From Planctomycetota bacterium (GTDB lineage Bacteria > Planctomycetota > UBA1135 > GCA-002686595), in assembly GCA_016220085.1 (NCBI GenBank), contig JACRIN010000044.1:1-36694 (forward strand): 36,694 bases of DNA, in the 5' to 3' direction. Below the pieces are notes generated by a model that saw only the letters and a list, made by a program, of their open reading frames with translations, ran no database searches and was not told where the DNA came from. Each line of letters starts with the position of its first letter. The stretch's first letter is position 1. Position numbers and translations under genes: made by a program. This document shows, piece after piece, positions 30,021-36,694 of the stretch.

Positions 30021-31743
30021 TCCCGCGGAGCCGGCGTCGATCGAGGAACTCGCGCGGCGCATCGCCGACGGCGAGACGATCGATTGGGAGCGTTGGACGA
30101 AAGAGCCCGCGCTCGATCGCTCGGCGCTCGAAGCGCTGCGCACGCTGCAGGTGCTGCGCGATTGGCAGCGCGGCGCGGCGCCGAGCCAAGCGCCGAAGGT
30201 CGACGGTTTCGAGCTGCGCGAGGAGATCGGACGGGGCAGCTACGCGCGCGTGTGGAGCGCGCTCGACCAGAAGCTCGGCCGCGAAGTCGCGCTGAAGGTC
30301 GTCGACGACGAGCGGCCATTGTCGCTCACGTCGCGCGAGCGCTTCCTCGCGGAGGCGCGGGTGCTCGCGTCGCTCGATCACCCGAACATCGTGCGCGTGC
30401 ACTCGGTCGGCGAGGCGCAGGGGCGGCTCTACATCTGCCTCGAGCGCGTGCAAGGCAAGACGCTCGCCGATGTCGTGCACGCGACCGGACCGCAGAGCGC
30501 CGCGGAGGCCGCGCAGGTCGGACTCGACCTCTGCCGCGCGCTCGCCGCGCTGCACCAGAAGGCACTCGTCCACCGCGACCTCAAGCCTTCGAACGTGATG
30601 CGCGCGACCGGCGGACGCGTCGTGCTGCTCGACTTCGGCTTCGCGCGCTCGACGAGCGACGGCCCGGGTGCGCCCGGCGGCACGCCGCGCTTCATGGCGC
30701 CCGAGCAGTTCGACGCCGCGGCGGAAGTCGGGCCGAAGGCGGACCTCTACGCGCTCGGCGTGCTGCTCTACTGGCTCGTCAGCGATCGCTACCCGTACGA
30801 GGCGAGCGATTTCGAATCGTTGCGCGCCGCGGTGCTCGCCGGACGCTCGGTACCGCTCGCGGACCGCAACCCGAATCTGCCCGCGGCGTTCGTGCGAATC
30901 GTCGAGCGCGCGCTCGCGCCCGAGTCGAGTCGCTTCGCGACCGCCGGCGAGTTCGAGCGCGCTCTCCGGACGTTCTTGTCCGAAGCGGAGAGCTCCGCGG
31001 CGAGACCGCGGGTCGAAGTTCCGAAGACCGTCGAGGAAGAGCCCGCGTCGAGCGTGAACGTGCCCTGGAAGGGAATGTTGATCATGAGTGCATTCGTGAG
31101 TGTGCCCGCCGCCGCGTGGTGGGGGTACGAGACGCTCCAAGCCGGAGCGCAGAACGCCGCGGCGGCGCCGGACGAAGGCTCGTCGTTCTCGATGAAGCTC
31201 GTCTACCTCGGCTGCGCGATCGCGGGCGGCGTGGTGCTCTTCATCACCTTGGTGATGTCGTTGCTCGGCGGCGTGCACGACATGGACGTCGGCCACGAGG
31301 TCGACGTGGGAGGCGACATCCACCACGGCGACATCGACAGCCAAGCGGTCGGTCTGTCGGTGCGCACGGTCGTCGCGTTCATCACGTTCTTCGGTCTGAC
31401 GGGCATGGCGCTCGCGACCTCCGGCGTGTCGGCTCCGTGGACGTTCGTCGCGGCGCTCGTCGCCGGCGGTCTCGCCTTCTGGCTGGTCGGCCTCGCGATG
31501 CTGCAGCTCAATCGGCTGCGCGCGAGCGGCACGGTCGACATCAAGAACGCGGTCGGCACGCAAGCGCGCGTCTACCTCGTGATTCCCGGACACAAGTCGG
31601 GCACCGGCGCCGTCACGGTGCCCATCCAAGGTCGCACGCTCGAGTATCGCGCGATCACGGCGGGAGATCCGCTCCCGACCGGTTCCTATTGCCGAGTCGT
31701 CGCGGTGCAAGCCGCCGACACGGTCGAAGTCACGGCGCTCTGA
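30004..31743 (+). CDS. Ser/Thr protein kinase fused to an NfeD-like membrane protein
   Basis: A 579-residue protein starting with GTG inside the sigma gene. Residues about 70-330 are a complete Hanks-type kinase: Gly loop IGRGSYARVW (from 75), VALKVV (Lys98), HRDLKPSNVM (Asp192, Lys194, Asn197), LLDFGFARS (Asp210) and GTPRFMAPEQF. One membrane helix (about 358-373) and an Ala-rich linker follow. Residues 397-579 match a stand-alone NfeD/YuaF-type protein: helix MKLVYLGCAIAGGVVLFITLVMSLL, a His/Asp-rich loop, two further helices, and a C-terminal OB-fold (NAVGTQARVYLVIPG, TLEYRAITAGDPLPTGSYCRVVAV). No stop codon separates the parts. NfeD partners flotillin, which is encoded 16 nt downstream. 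An internal ATG at 31192 could also make free NfeD. Kinase and NfeD calls are firm; the functional fusion is inferred. Confidence 0.88.
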   Translation: MAAKPDPAEPASIEELARRIADGETIDWERWTKEPALDRSALEALRTLQVLRDWQRGAAPSQAPKVDGFELREEIGRGSYARVWSALDQKLGREVALKVVDDERPLSLTSRERFLAEARVLASLDHPNIVRVHSVGEAQGRLYICLERVQGKTLADVVHATGPQSAAEAAQVGLDLCRALAALHQKALVHRDLKPSNVMRATGGRVVLLDFGFARSTSDGPGAPGGTPRFMAPEQFDAAAEVGPKADLYALGVLLYWLVSDRYPYEASDFESLRAAVLAGRSVPLADRNPNLPAAFVRIVERALAPESSRFATAGEFERALRTFLSEAESSAARPRVEVPKTVEEEPASSVNVPWKGMLIMSAFVSVPAAAWWGYETLQAGAQNAAAAPDEGSSFSMKLVYLGCAIAGGVVLFITLVMSLLGGVHDMDVGHEVDVGGDIHHGDIDSQAVGLSVRTVVAFITFFGLTGMALATSGVSAPWTFVAALVAGGLAFWLVGLAMLQLNRLRASGTVDIKNAVGTQARVYLVIPGHKSGTGAVTVPIQGRTLEYRAITAGDPLPTGSYCRVVAVQAADTVEVTAL

Positions 31744-31759
31744 AGAGGATCGAATTTCG

Positions 31760-33460
31760 ATGCATTCCCCGTTGTTCCTTCTCGCTTCGCTCACGGCCCA
31801 AGGCCGCGGCGTTCAGGTCGACGATTCGACCATCTGGGTGACGTTGATCGTCGTCGCGATCCTCGCGTTCGCGATCTCGATCGGCGTGCTGCTCGTCGTG
31901 CGGTACAAGCGCTGCCCGTCGAACCGCGTGCTCGTCGTGTACGGCAAGGTCGGCACCGGTCAATCCGCGAAGTGCGTGCACGGCGGCGGCACGTTCGTGT
32001 GGCCGTTGATCCAGGCGTACGACTACCTCAACCTCGAGCCGATCCAGATCGAAGTGCCGCTGCGCGGCGCGCTGTCGGCCGAGAACATCCGCGTCAACGT
32101 ACCGAGCTACTTCACGGTCGCGATCGGCACGCAGCCGCAGATCATGCAGAACGCGTCGATCCGCTTGCTCGGCCTGACCACCGAGTCGATCAAGAACCAA
32201 GCGCTCGACATCATCTTCGGCCAGCTGCGCCAGGTGATCGCGTCGATGACGATCGAAGCGATCAACCGCGACCGCGATCACTTCTTGAAGAGCATCCAGA
32301 CCTCGCTGGAGCCCGAGCTCGAGAAGATCGGCCTCGTGCTGATCAACGTCAACATCACCGACATCACCGACGAGTCGGGCTACATCGAGGCGCTCGGCCG
32401 CAAAGCGGCGAGCGAAGCGGTGCAGAAGGCCGAGGTCGATGTCGCCGAGCAAGTCAAGCGCGGCCGCATCGGCGTCGCCGGCGCCGAGCGGGACCGCGAA
32501 GTCGAAGTCGCCGCGGCGACCAAGGTGCGTGAGATCGGCGTCAAGGACGCCGAACGCGAGATGTCGGTGCGCGTCGCCGAGCTCGCTCGCGACCGCGCGG
32601 TCGGCGAGCAACGCGCGGCGTTCGACCAGGAGATCCAGGTCAGGGAAGCCGACCGGCAGAAGCGCATCCAAGTCGCGAAGGCCAACGCCGAGGCGGTCAC
32701 CGGCGAGAACGTCGCGCAGGCGACGATCGCGGGCTCGGAAGCGGACCTGAAGGTCAAGCGCGCCGAAGCCTACGCGGTCGGCGAGACCAAGCAGCGTGAA
32801 GCGGAAGCCGCGGTGCAAGCGGCGCAGTCCCGCGCGCTCGCGATCGCCGCCGAAGCGAAAGCGAAGCAGATCGAAGCCGAGCAACGCGCTCAGCTCGAAG
32901 CTCCCGCGAAGGCGCAGAAGGCGCGCATCATGGTCGACGCGGAAGCGATGGCCGAGAAGGTGCGCATCGAAGCGCAAGGTCGCGCCGCGGCGCAGGTGCT
33001 CGAGGCCGAGGCGCAGGCGAAGGCGATCTTCCTGAAGCTCGAAGCCGAAGCGCGCGGTCAGTACGAGATCCTCGCGAAGAAGGGCGAGGGCTTGCAACGG
33101 CTCGTCGAAGGCTGCGGCGGCGCCGAAGCAGCGTTCCAGCTGCTGATGCTCGAGCACCTCGACCATCTCGCGGAAACCGCGTCGAAGGCGATCTCCAACA
33201 TCAAGTTCGACAAGGTCACCGTCTGGGACGGCGGCGGCCAAAGCGGCGGCGCGTCGGGCTTCCTCTCGAGCCTGGGCAAGTCGATCCCGCCGTTGCTCGA
33301 CGTGATGAAAAACATCGGCGGCGTCGAGATGCCCGCGTACCTCGGCAAGCTCGCGACGCCCGCCGCGAAGGGCGGCGAGATGCCGGCCGATTCCAACGCC
33401 GGCACGCCGCCGGGTGCGAAGGGCGGCGAAACGCCGCCGGACAAAGCGCCGAAGCCCTGA
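31760..33460 (+). CDS. floT: Flotillin (SPFH / band 7 membrane-microdomain protein)
   Basis: A 566-residue protein. One N-terminal membrane helix (WVTLIVVAILAFAISIGVLLVV, about 26-47) precedes the SPFH domain (about 50-220: NRVLVVYGKVGTGQSAKCVHGGGTFVWPLIQ, VPLRGALSAENIRVNVPSYFTVAIG, LGLTTESIKNQALDIIFGQLRQVIASMTIEAINRDR). A long Ala/Glu-rich flotillin coiled coil follows (about 225-460) with repeated EA/KA motifs. The C-terminal region includes KVTVWDGG and a Gly/Pro-rich tail containing two copies of AKGGE. It oligomerises at the membrane to organise lipid microdomains; B. subtilis FloT/YuaG pairs with the NfeD protein YuaF. Ribosome site AGAGGA lies before the ATG. It shares an operon with the kinase-NfeD gene. 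Confidence 0.92.
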   Translation: MHSPLFLLASLTAQGRGVQVDDSTIWVTLIVVAILAFAISIGVLLVVRYKRCPSNRVLVVYGKVGTGQSAKCVHGGGTFVWPLIQAYDYLNLEPIQIEVPLRGALSAENIRVNVPSYFTVAIGTQPQIMQNASIRLLGLTTESIKNQALDIIFGQLRQVIASMTIEAINRDRDHFLKSIQTSLEPELEKIGLVLINVNITDITDESGYIEALGRKAASEAVQKAEVDVAEQVKRGRIGVAGAERDREVEVAAATKVREIGVKDAEREMSVRVAELARDRAVGEQRAAFDQEIQVREADRQKRIQVAKANAEAVTGENVAQATIAGSEADLKVKRAEAYAVGETKQREAEAAVQAAQSRALAIAAEAKAKQIEAEQRAQLEAPAKAQKARIMVDAEAMAEKVRIEAQGRAAAQVLEAEAQAKAIFLKLEAEARGQYEILAKKGEGLQRLVEGCGGAEAAFQLLMLEHLDHLAETASKAISNIKFDKVTVWDGGGQSGGASGFLSSLGKSIPPLLDVMKNIGGVEMPAYLGKLATPAAKGGEMPADSNAGTPPGAKGGETPPDKAPKP

Positions 33461-33476
33461 GGCCGGTTCGAAGCAG

Positions 33477-33522
33477 CCGCGGCCCGTCCGAGTCGAGTGT
33501 CTCGACTTCGGGCGGGCCGCGG
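33477..33522 (+). terminator. Long hairpin after the flotillin gene
   Basis: Arms 33477-33497 and 33501-33522 pair over about 20 bp with one mismatch and one bulged base, closing a 3-nt TGT loop, 16 nt after the flotillin stop. A G-U pair may extend it. No clear U-tract follows, as with the 25702-25761 hairpin. It probably ends the sigma-kinase-flotillin operon. Confidence 0.7.
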
Positions 33523-33824
33523 TCGCGTTTCCGTCGCCAGAAGTGGGGAAAACAGCGGATCGGCGCCGGGCGGCGCAGCGGAGAAGCCGCTGGCCCCGCG
33601 CCGCGGCGACGGGCTCCATTCGGCGCGCGGAGGTCGCCGACACGCTTTGCGGGCGACGCTCGCGCGGCGTTCCGACCCCAAAAAAGTGCAACCGTCGCTA
33701 CTTTCATCGATCCAGAGGAACATCCCCGGAGGCGAGGTTCTTTCGGAGCGACGGCGCGACGCCGGTCCCTCCGACTCGCCTTCCGGATCCGAGCGCGAAC
33801 TCGAACCTCCAACGGCAACTCCCC
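33523..33824. other. Intergenic region with an A-tract and ECF-like promoter candidate
   Basis: About 300 bp without a supported gene. It has small hairpins (CAGCGG/CCGCTG at 33576-33592) and a striking CCCCAAAAAAG run (33677-33686), unusual in this genome. Directly after it is GCAACC (33688-33693), with CGATCC about 15 nt downstream, a layout like an ECF promoter; TACTTT (33699) is another -10 option. These would drive the gene at 33825. Confidence 0.35.
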
Positions 33825-34577
33825 ATGCCTCCTCCGGCCTCGCATCCGACACCCGACTTCCCGAGTTCCGCCGCTCTGCGCGCGCGCGACCTCTCCCGCG
33901 ATCTCTCGCGCGCGCTGCCCAACTCCTGTTCGGAGTCTCGCACCGCTCCTGCAGCCGATGCTGGCACGGAGCCGCGCGCGAAGGCCGCGACGCGGACGAC
34001 GCGCCGGGCCGCCGATTGGCGCGCGCTCTTCCACGCGCACGACTCCCGCGAGGTGCTCGCGCGCCTGATGCACGACGATCCGCTCGGCCTGCGCGCGCGC
34101 GTCGCCGCCCGGCTCGCCGAGCGGGCCTACTTGCTCGACGTCGACCGCGCGTTGCTCCGCAGCTTCGCGCGCACCGCGCGGGCGGCGCTCGGCTACCGGG
34201 GCGACCCGGAGCTCGATGCGTGGCTCGACGAGCGCATCGACGAAGCGGTCGCCGACTTGCTCTCCGAGGACCACGAGGCCGAGCGCTCGGGCGCCGCGCT
34301 CGACGATCGCCAGGCGACGGTGTTCTCGACTCTCGGCCGACCGCTCGGGCTCGCGCCGGCCGAGCTGCGCGCCGCGTGCGTCCAGTTCAATCGTCTGCCG
34401 CCGGCCGACCGCCGCGCGTTCCAGGCGTTGGTGATCCAAGGGCGGACGCTCGACGAGCTCGCCCACGAACGCCGCGAATCCGCCAGCGACGCCGCGCGCG
34501 CGGCGCGCCGCGGGCTCGAAGCCCTGCTCCACGGCGCGAACGCGCGCCAAGTCCCTACTCCACCGAGCCGACCGTGA
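33825..34577 (+). CDS. Sigma-70 region-4-like protein, possible divergent sigma factor
   Basis: A 250-residue protein. The N-terminal 45 residues are low-complexity (Pro, Ser, Arg). The middle is helical (WRALFHAHDSREVLARLMHDDPLGLRARVAARLAERAYLL, then AWLDERIDEAVADLLSED). The last 80 residues resemble sigma region 4: FNRLPPADRRAFQALVIQGRTLDELAHERRESASDAARAARRGLEALL, that is a leading LP-x-x-x-R-x-AF helix and a HTH. Region 2 is not recognisable, so it may be a degenerate sigma factor or another HTH protein. The ATG at 33825 lacks a clear ribosome site. Its stop overlaps the next start (GTGA, 34574-34577). Moderate to low confidence in function; coding status is good. Confidence 0.55.
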   Translation: MPPPASHPTPDFPSSAALRARDLSRDLSRALPNSCSESRTAPAADAGTEPRAKAATRTTRRAADWRALFHAHDSREVLARLMHDDPLGLRARVAARLAERAYLLDVDRALLRSFARTARAALGYRGDPELDAWLDERIDEAVADLLSEDHEAERSGAALDDRQATVFSTLGRPLGLAPAELRAACVQFNRLPPADRRAFQALVIQGRTLDELAHERRESASDAARAARRGLEALLHGANARQVPTPPSRP

Positions 34578-35566
34578 ACCGAAATCAACTGCTCGAGACG
34601 TTGCGCGCGATCCTCGCCGACACCGGTGCGGACGAACCCGAATCCGCTCGCCACTTCTCGCTGCGCCTCGCGCGTCGCCCCGCTGCGCACGGCGGCCCCC
34701 GCGGCGCTGGTGAGCCCGGTGGAGCCCGCGGCGCCGGTGAACCCGCTCGCGCCCGCGGTCTCGCCCAACCGGGGCTCGCGGAGCTCGAGCGCGTCCACGC
34801 GCGCGAGGTCGCGTACCTCTTGCGCGAGGCGGCCCGCTTGCGCTCGACGTTGGATCCGCGCGGGCGGTCGTGGCGGTGGCTCGCGGGCAAGGCGGGGTCG
34901 CTGGCGGCTTGGCGCCGCGCGCTGCACGCGGAGCTCGAGTTGCTCGCACTCGACCGCTGTCGGCCGTCGTGCGACCTCGCGCGGATGCTCGAGCTCTGCC
35001 GCGGCGAGGACGTCGCGGATTGGCCGAGCGCGCTCGAACTCGCGGACGCGTCGCTCGCGCTCGCATCCGACGAGGCCGGGCGATTGGAGCGCGTCGTCGC
35101 GCTGCTCGCGGGCGGCGATTTCCGGGCGGCGGCGCGTCAGGCGGCGGGCGAGCTCGATCCGTGGCTCGCGCCGCGCCGCGAAGGCGAGTTCCTCGCCGCG
35201 TTGGCGGCCGCGCGCGAAGGCCAAGCGCGCTTCGACGAGGCGCTGCGCTTCTACGAGCTCGCGCTGGAGCGCGTCGAGCGGACCACCGGCGCCGTGGCGA
35301 TCGCCGCGCACCTCCTCTATCTAGCGTTGGCGCTCGGCGAGCGTGCGGCGGCGTTGCGCGCGGCCGATGCGCTCGTCCATCACGCGTCGCGCGGCGATTT
35401 CGACGCGCGCGAGTTCGAGCGCTGCACCGGCGAGCTGCGCGCCGCGACCGCGCGCTTGCGCGACGAGCGCAGCTTCGGTGTCCACCCGACGATGGAACGT
35501 CAATACCTGCGCTTCACCGCGGCCTCGCCGGCGGTGGTGCGGCGTGTCGCGGTAGCGCTGAGCTGA
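34574..35566 (+). CDS. Helical TPR-like protein of unknown function
   Basis: A 330-residue protein starting with the GTG that overlaps the upstream stop by 4 nt (GTGA), so it is translationally coupled. After the first helix comes a Gly/Pro/Ala-rich insert with two copies of GAGEP (about 34700-34745). The rest is almost entirely helical, with EFLAALAAAREGQARFDEALRFYELALERVE and AAHLLYLALALGERAAALRAADAL fitting tetratricopeptide-type helix pairs. The C-terminus (HPTMERQYLRFTAASPAVVRRVAVALS) is distinct. Absence of signal or membrane segments suggests a cytoplasmic partner of the sigma-like protein. No catalytic motif; function unknown. Confidence 0.6.
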   Translation: MNRNQLLETLRAILADTGADEPESARHFSLRLARRPAAHGGPRGAGEPGGARGAGEPARARGLAQPGLAELERVHAREVAYLLREAARLRSTLDPRGRSWRWLAGKAGSLAAWRRALHAELELLALDRCRPSCDLARMLELCRGEDVADWPSALELADASLALASDEAGRLERVVALLAGGDFRAAARQAAGELDPWLAPRREGEFLAALAAAREGQARFDEALRFYELALERVERTTGAVAIAAHLLYLALALGERAAALRAADALVHHASRGDFDAREFERCTGELRAATARLRDERSFGVHPTMERQYLRFTAASPAVVRRVAVALS

Positions 35567-35661
35567 GGCCCCGATGCGCGCACCTTTCACACTCCGCCGC
35601 GCCCGTCGCGCCGCGTTCCCGTCACCGGATCGCCGGCCCCGACCCTGAACGGACAGGTCCC

Positions 35662-36694
35662 ATGGTCCACGCGCGCGACGACGTGCTCGAACTGCTCTTG
35701 CCCGGCGCTCCGGCCGAGCTCCAGCGCCGCGCGATCTCCTTGACGACGTTCGCGCGGCTCCTGGCCGCGGACGCGCAAGACGTGCGCTCGCCAAGCATCT
35801 CAGTGACGCTCGACCACGCCGCGCGCGAGTTCGAGCGCGATGGTGCGGAGCGGCGGCGCGCGGCGCTGCGCGAGCTCTTGGTCGCGCACTTGGTCGCTGC
35901 GCTGCGCGCGTCGTCGTTCCTGTGGCTCGGCGAGCCGAGCGCCGACGCGCCCGAGCTGTGGCGGCGCTTGCAGGCATCCGGGGGCGAGCCGCTTGCGGGC
36001 GCGCACGTGCCGCTGCCGGGCGAGAGCGCGCTCGCGGTCGCCGCGCGGCTCCTCGATGCCGCGGCGCAGGCCGGATTCGACGAGGACGAGCTCGCGCTCT
36101 GGCGCGTGCGCCGCCGCTGGGCGTCGGACGGCGTGCGCGCGGTCGTCGCCGAGCTCGACACCGCGTGCGCGCATGCGTGGAACGCGCGGTCGCCGCGCTG
36201 GACGACCTGGCTCGCGCACCGCGTCGAGGCGGCGCTCGAGCGAGGCGCGGTGCGTCACGCGCGCGCGTGGCTCGACGAGCACGCGCGCTGCGGCGCCGGC
36301 GACGACCGCCTGGTCCAGCTCGAACAGTGGACCCGGCTCGCCGCGGGCGAAACGCCCGAGCGCGCGGCGCTCTGGCGCGGCCCGGTGCCGCTCGCGCTCG
36401 CCGAGTGGCGGGCGGCGTCGCCGGCGACGGTGCCGTTCCTCGCCGGACGTGCGCCGACGGCTCCGGATCGCGGCGAAGCGCGCGCCGACGGCCGGCACGA
36501 CCTCGGAGCGAGCGTGCTGGTCGTGGTCGCGGTCGGCGACGACGGCGGTTCGCGCGTGTTGCTCCGCGACATCGCCGCCGGCCTGCGCGCGCGCCTCGAC
36601 GCGTGGCTCGCCGGTCGCGACGGCGCGGCGTGCTCGCGCGGCACGCCTGTACAACGCGCGGTCGCGACCGCGCGGCGGGGCGTGCGCCGCCGCG
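35662..36694 (+). CDS. Large protein of unknown function, truncated by the window end
   Basis: An open frame from the ATG at 35662 runs past the last base (344 complete codons visible). A helical N-terminal region (MVHARDDVLELLLPGAPAEL, then ISVTLDHAAREFERDGAERRRAALRELLVAHLVAAL) is followed by more helical, Ala/Arg-rich sequence. From about residue 285 an alpha/beta segment appears (LGASVLVVVAVGDDGGSRVLLRDIAAGLRARLDAWLAG), which could be the start of a GAF- or receiver-like sensor domain. The family cannot be named without the rest. It follows the TPR-like gene by 95 bp and may belong to the same regulatory cluster. GGACAGG just before the ATG could be a weak ribosome site. Confidence 0.5.
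   Translation, partial: MVHARDDVLELLLPGAPAELQRRAISLTTFARLLAADAQDVRSPSISVTLDHAAREFERDGAERRRAALRELLVAHLVAALRASSFLWLGEPSADAPELWRRLQASGGEPLAGAHVPLPGESALAVAARLLDAAAQAGFDEDELALWRVRRRWASDGVRAVVAELDTACAHAWNARSPRWTTWLAHRVEAALERGAVRHARAWLDEHARCGAGDDRLVQLEQWTRLAAGETPERAALWRGPVPLALAEWRAASPATVPFLAGRAPTAPDRGEARADGRHDLGASVLVVVAVGDDGGSRVLLRDIAAGLRARLDAWLAGRDGAACSRGTPVQRAVATARRGVRRR

Noticed and set aside
1..36694. tRNA or rRNA genes
   Set aside because: I saw no cloverleaf with a GTTCRA-type T-loop and CCA-side stem, nor any conserved rRNA segment on either strand. A covariance-model scan would be needed to exclude small RNAs.

Overview
The window is very G+C-rich, densely coding DNA from a bacterium that is most likely a member of the Planctomycetota. 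The lineage call rests on the DUF1080 / PSCyt1-DUF1549-DUF1553 / DUF1501 cluster (1979-7787), which is characteristic of that phylum. It is supported by an ECF sigma factor directly followed by a Ser/Thr kinase and by many lineage-restricted proteins with an N-terminal anchor. Several genes have no Shine-Dalgarno sequence but carry a TAnnnT hexamer 6-9 nt before the start codon, which suggests leaderless transcripts. Others (hydrolase 13893, DUF4177 18134, fabI, S41 peptidase, flotillin) have clear ribosome binding sites.

Layout. 1-1929: C-terminal part of a GT39-like membrane glycosyltransferase with a perfect 12-bp repeat array in its N-terminal coding region. 1979-7787: planctomycete exported-protein cluster for sugar or polymer degradation. 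7875-8250: MNT nucleotidyltransferase antitoxin with only a stump of its HEPN toxin. 8256-10190: two diverged tandem lipoproteins. 10349-13692: chorismate mutase divergent from a large two-unit U32 protein that carries a 21 x 9-bp in-frame repeat. 13893-15935: secreted alpha/beta hydrolase. 15938-17749: anchored protein with repeated carboxypeptidase-regulatory-like domains. 18134-21892: DUF4177 protein, two anchored proteins of unknown function and an aldehyde dehydrogenase. 22085-25600: a two-gene Hachiman (HamA nuclease / HamB helicase) anti-phage island with visibly lower G+C. 25777-27523: TetR regulator and S41 protease operon with a palindromic operator candidate. 27824-28148: small membrane protein followed by a duplicated 38-bp element. 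28324-29097: FabI. 29412-33460: ECF sigma factor, a Ser/Thr kinase fused to an NfeD-like membrane protein, and flotillin. 33825-end: sigma-region-4-like protein, TPR-like protein and a truncated gene of unknown function.

The most unusual unit is ECF sigma / kinase-NfeD fusion / flotillin. NfeD proteins normally stand alone next to flotillin genes. Here the NfeD-like module is the C-terminus of a protein kinase co-transcribed with a sigma factor, which suggests a kinase physically tied to flotillin membrane microdomains. The Hachiman pair is the clear defence system, but its type is known. In-frame tandem repeats inside otherwise conserved genes (1-144, 1786-1893, 11662-11850) are a second recurrent theme.
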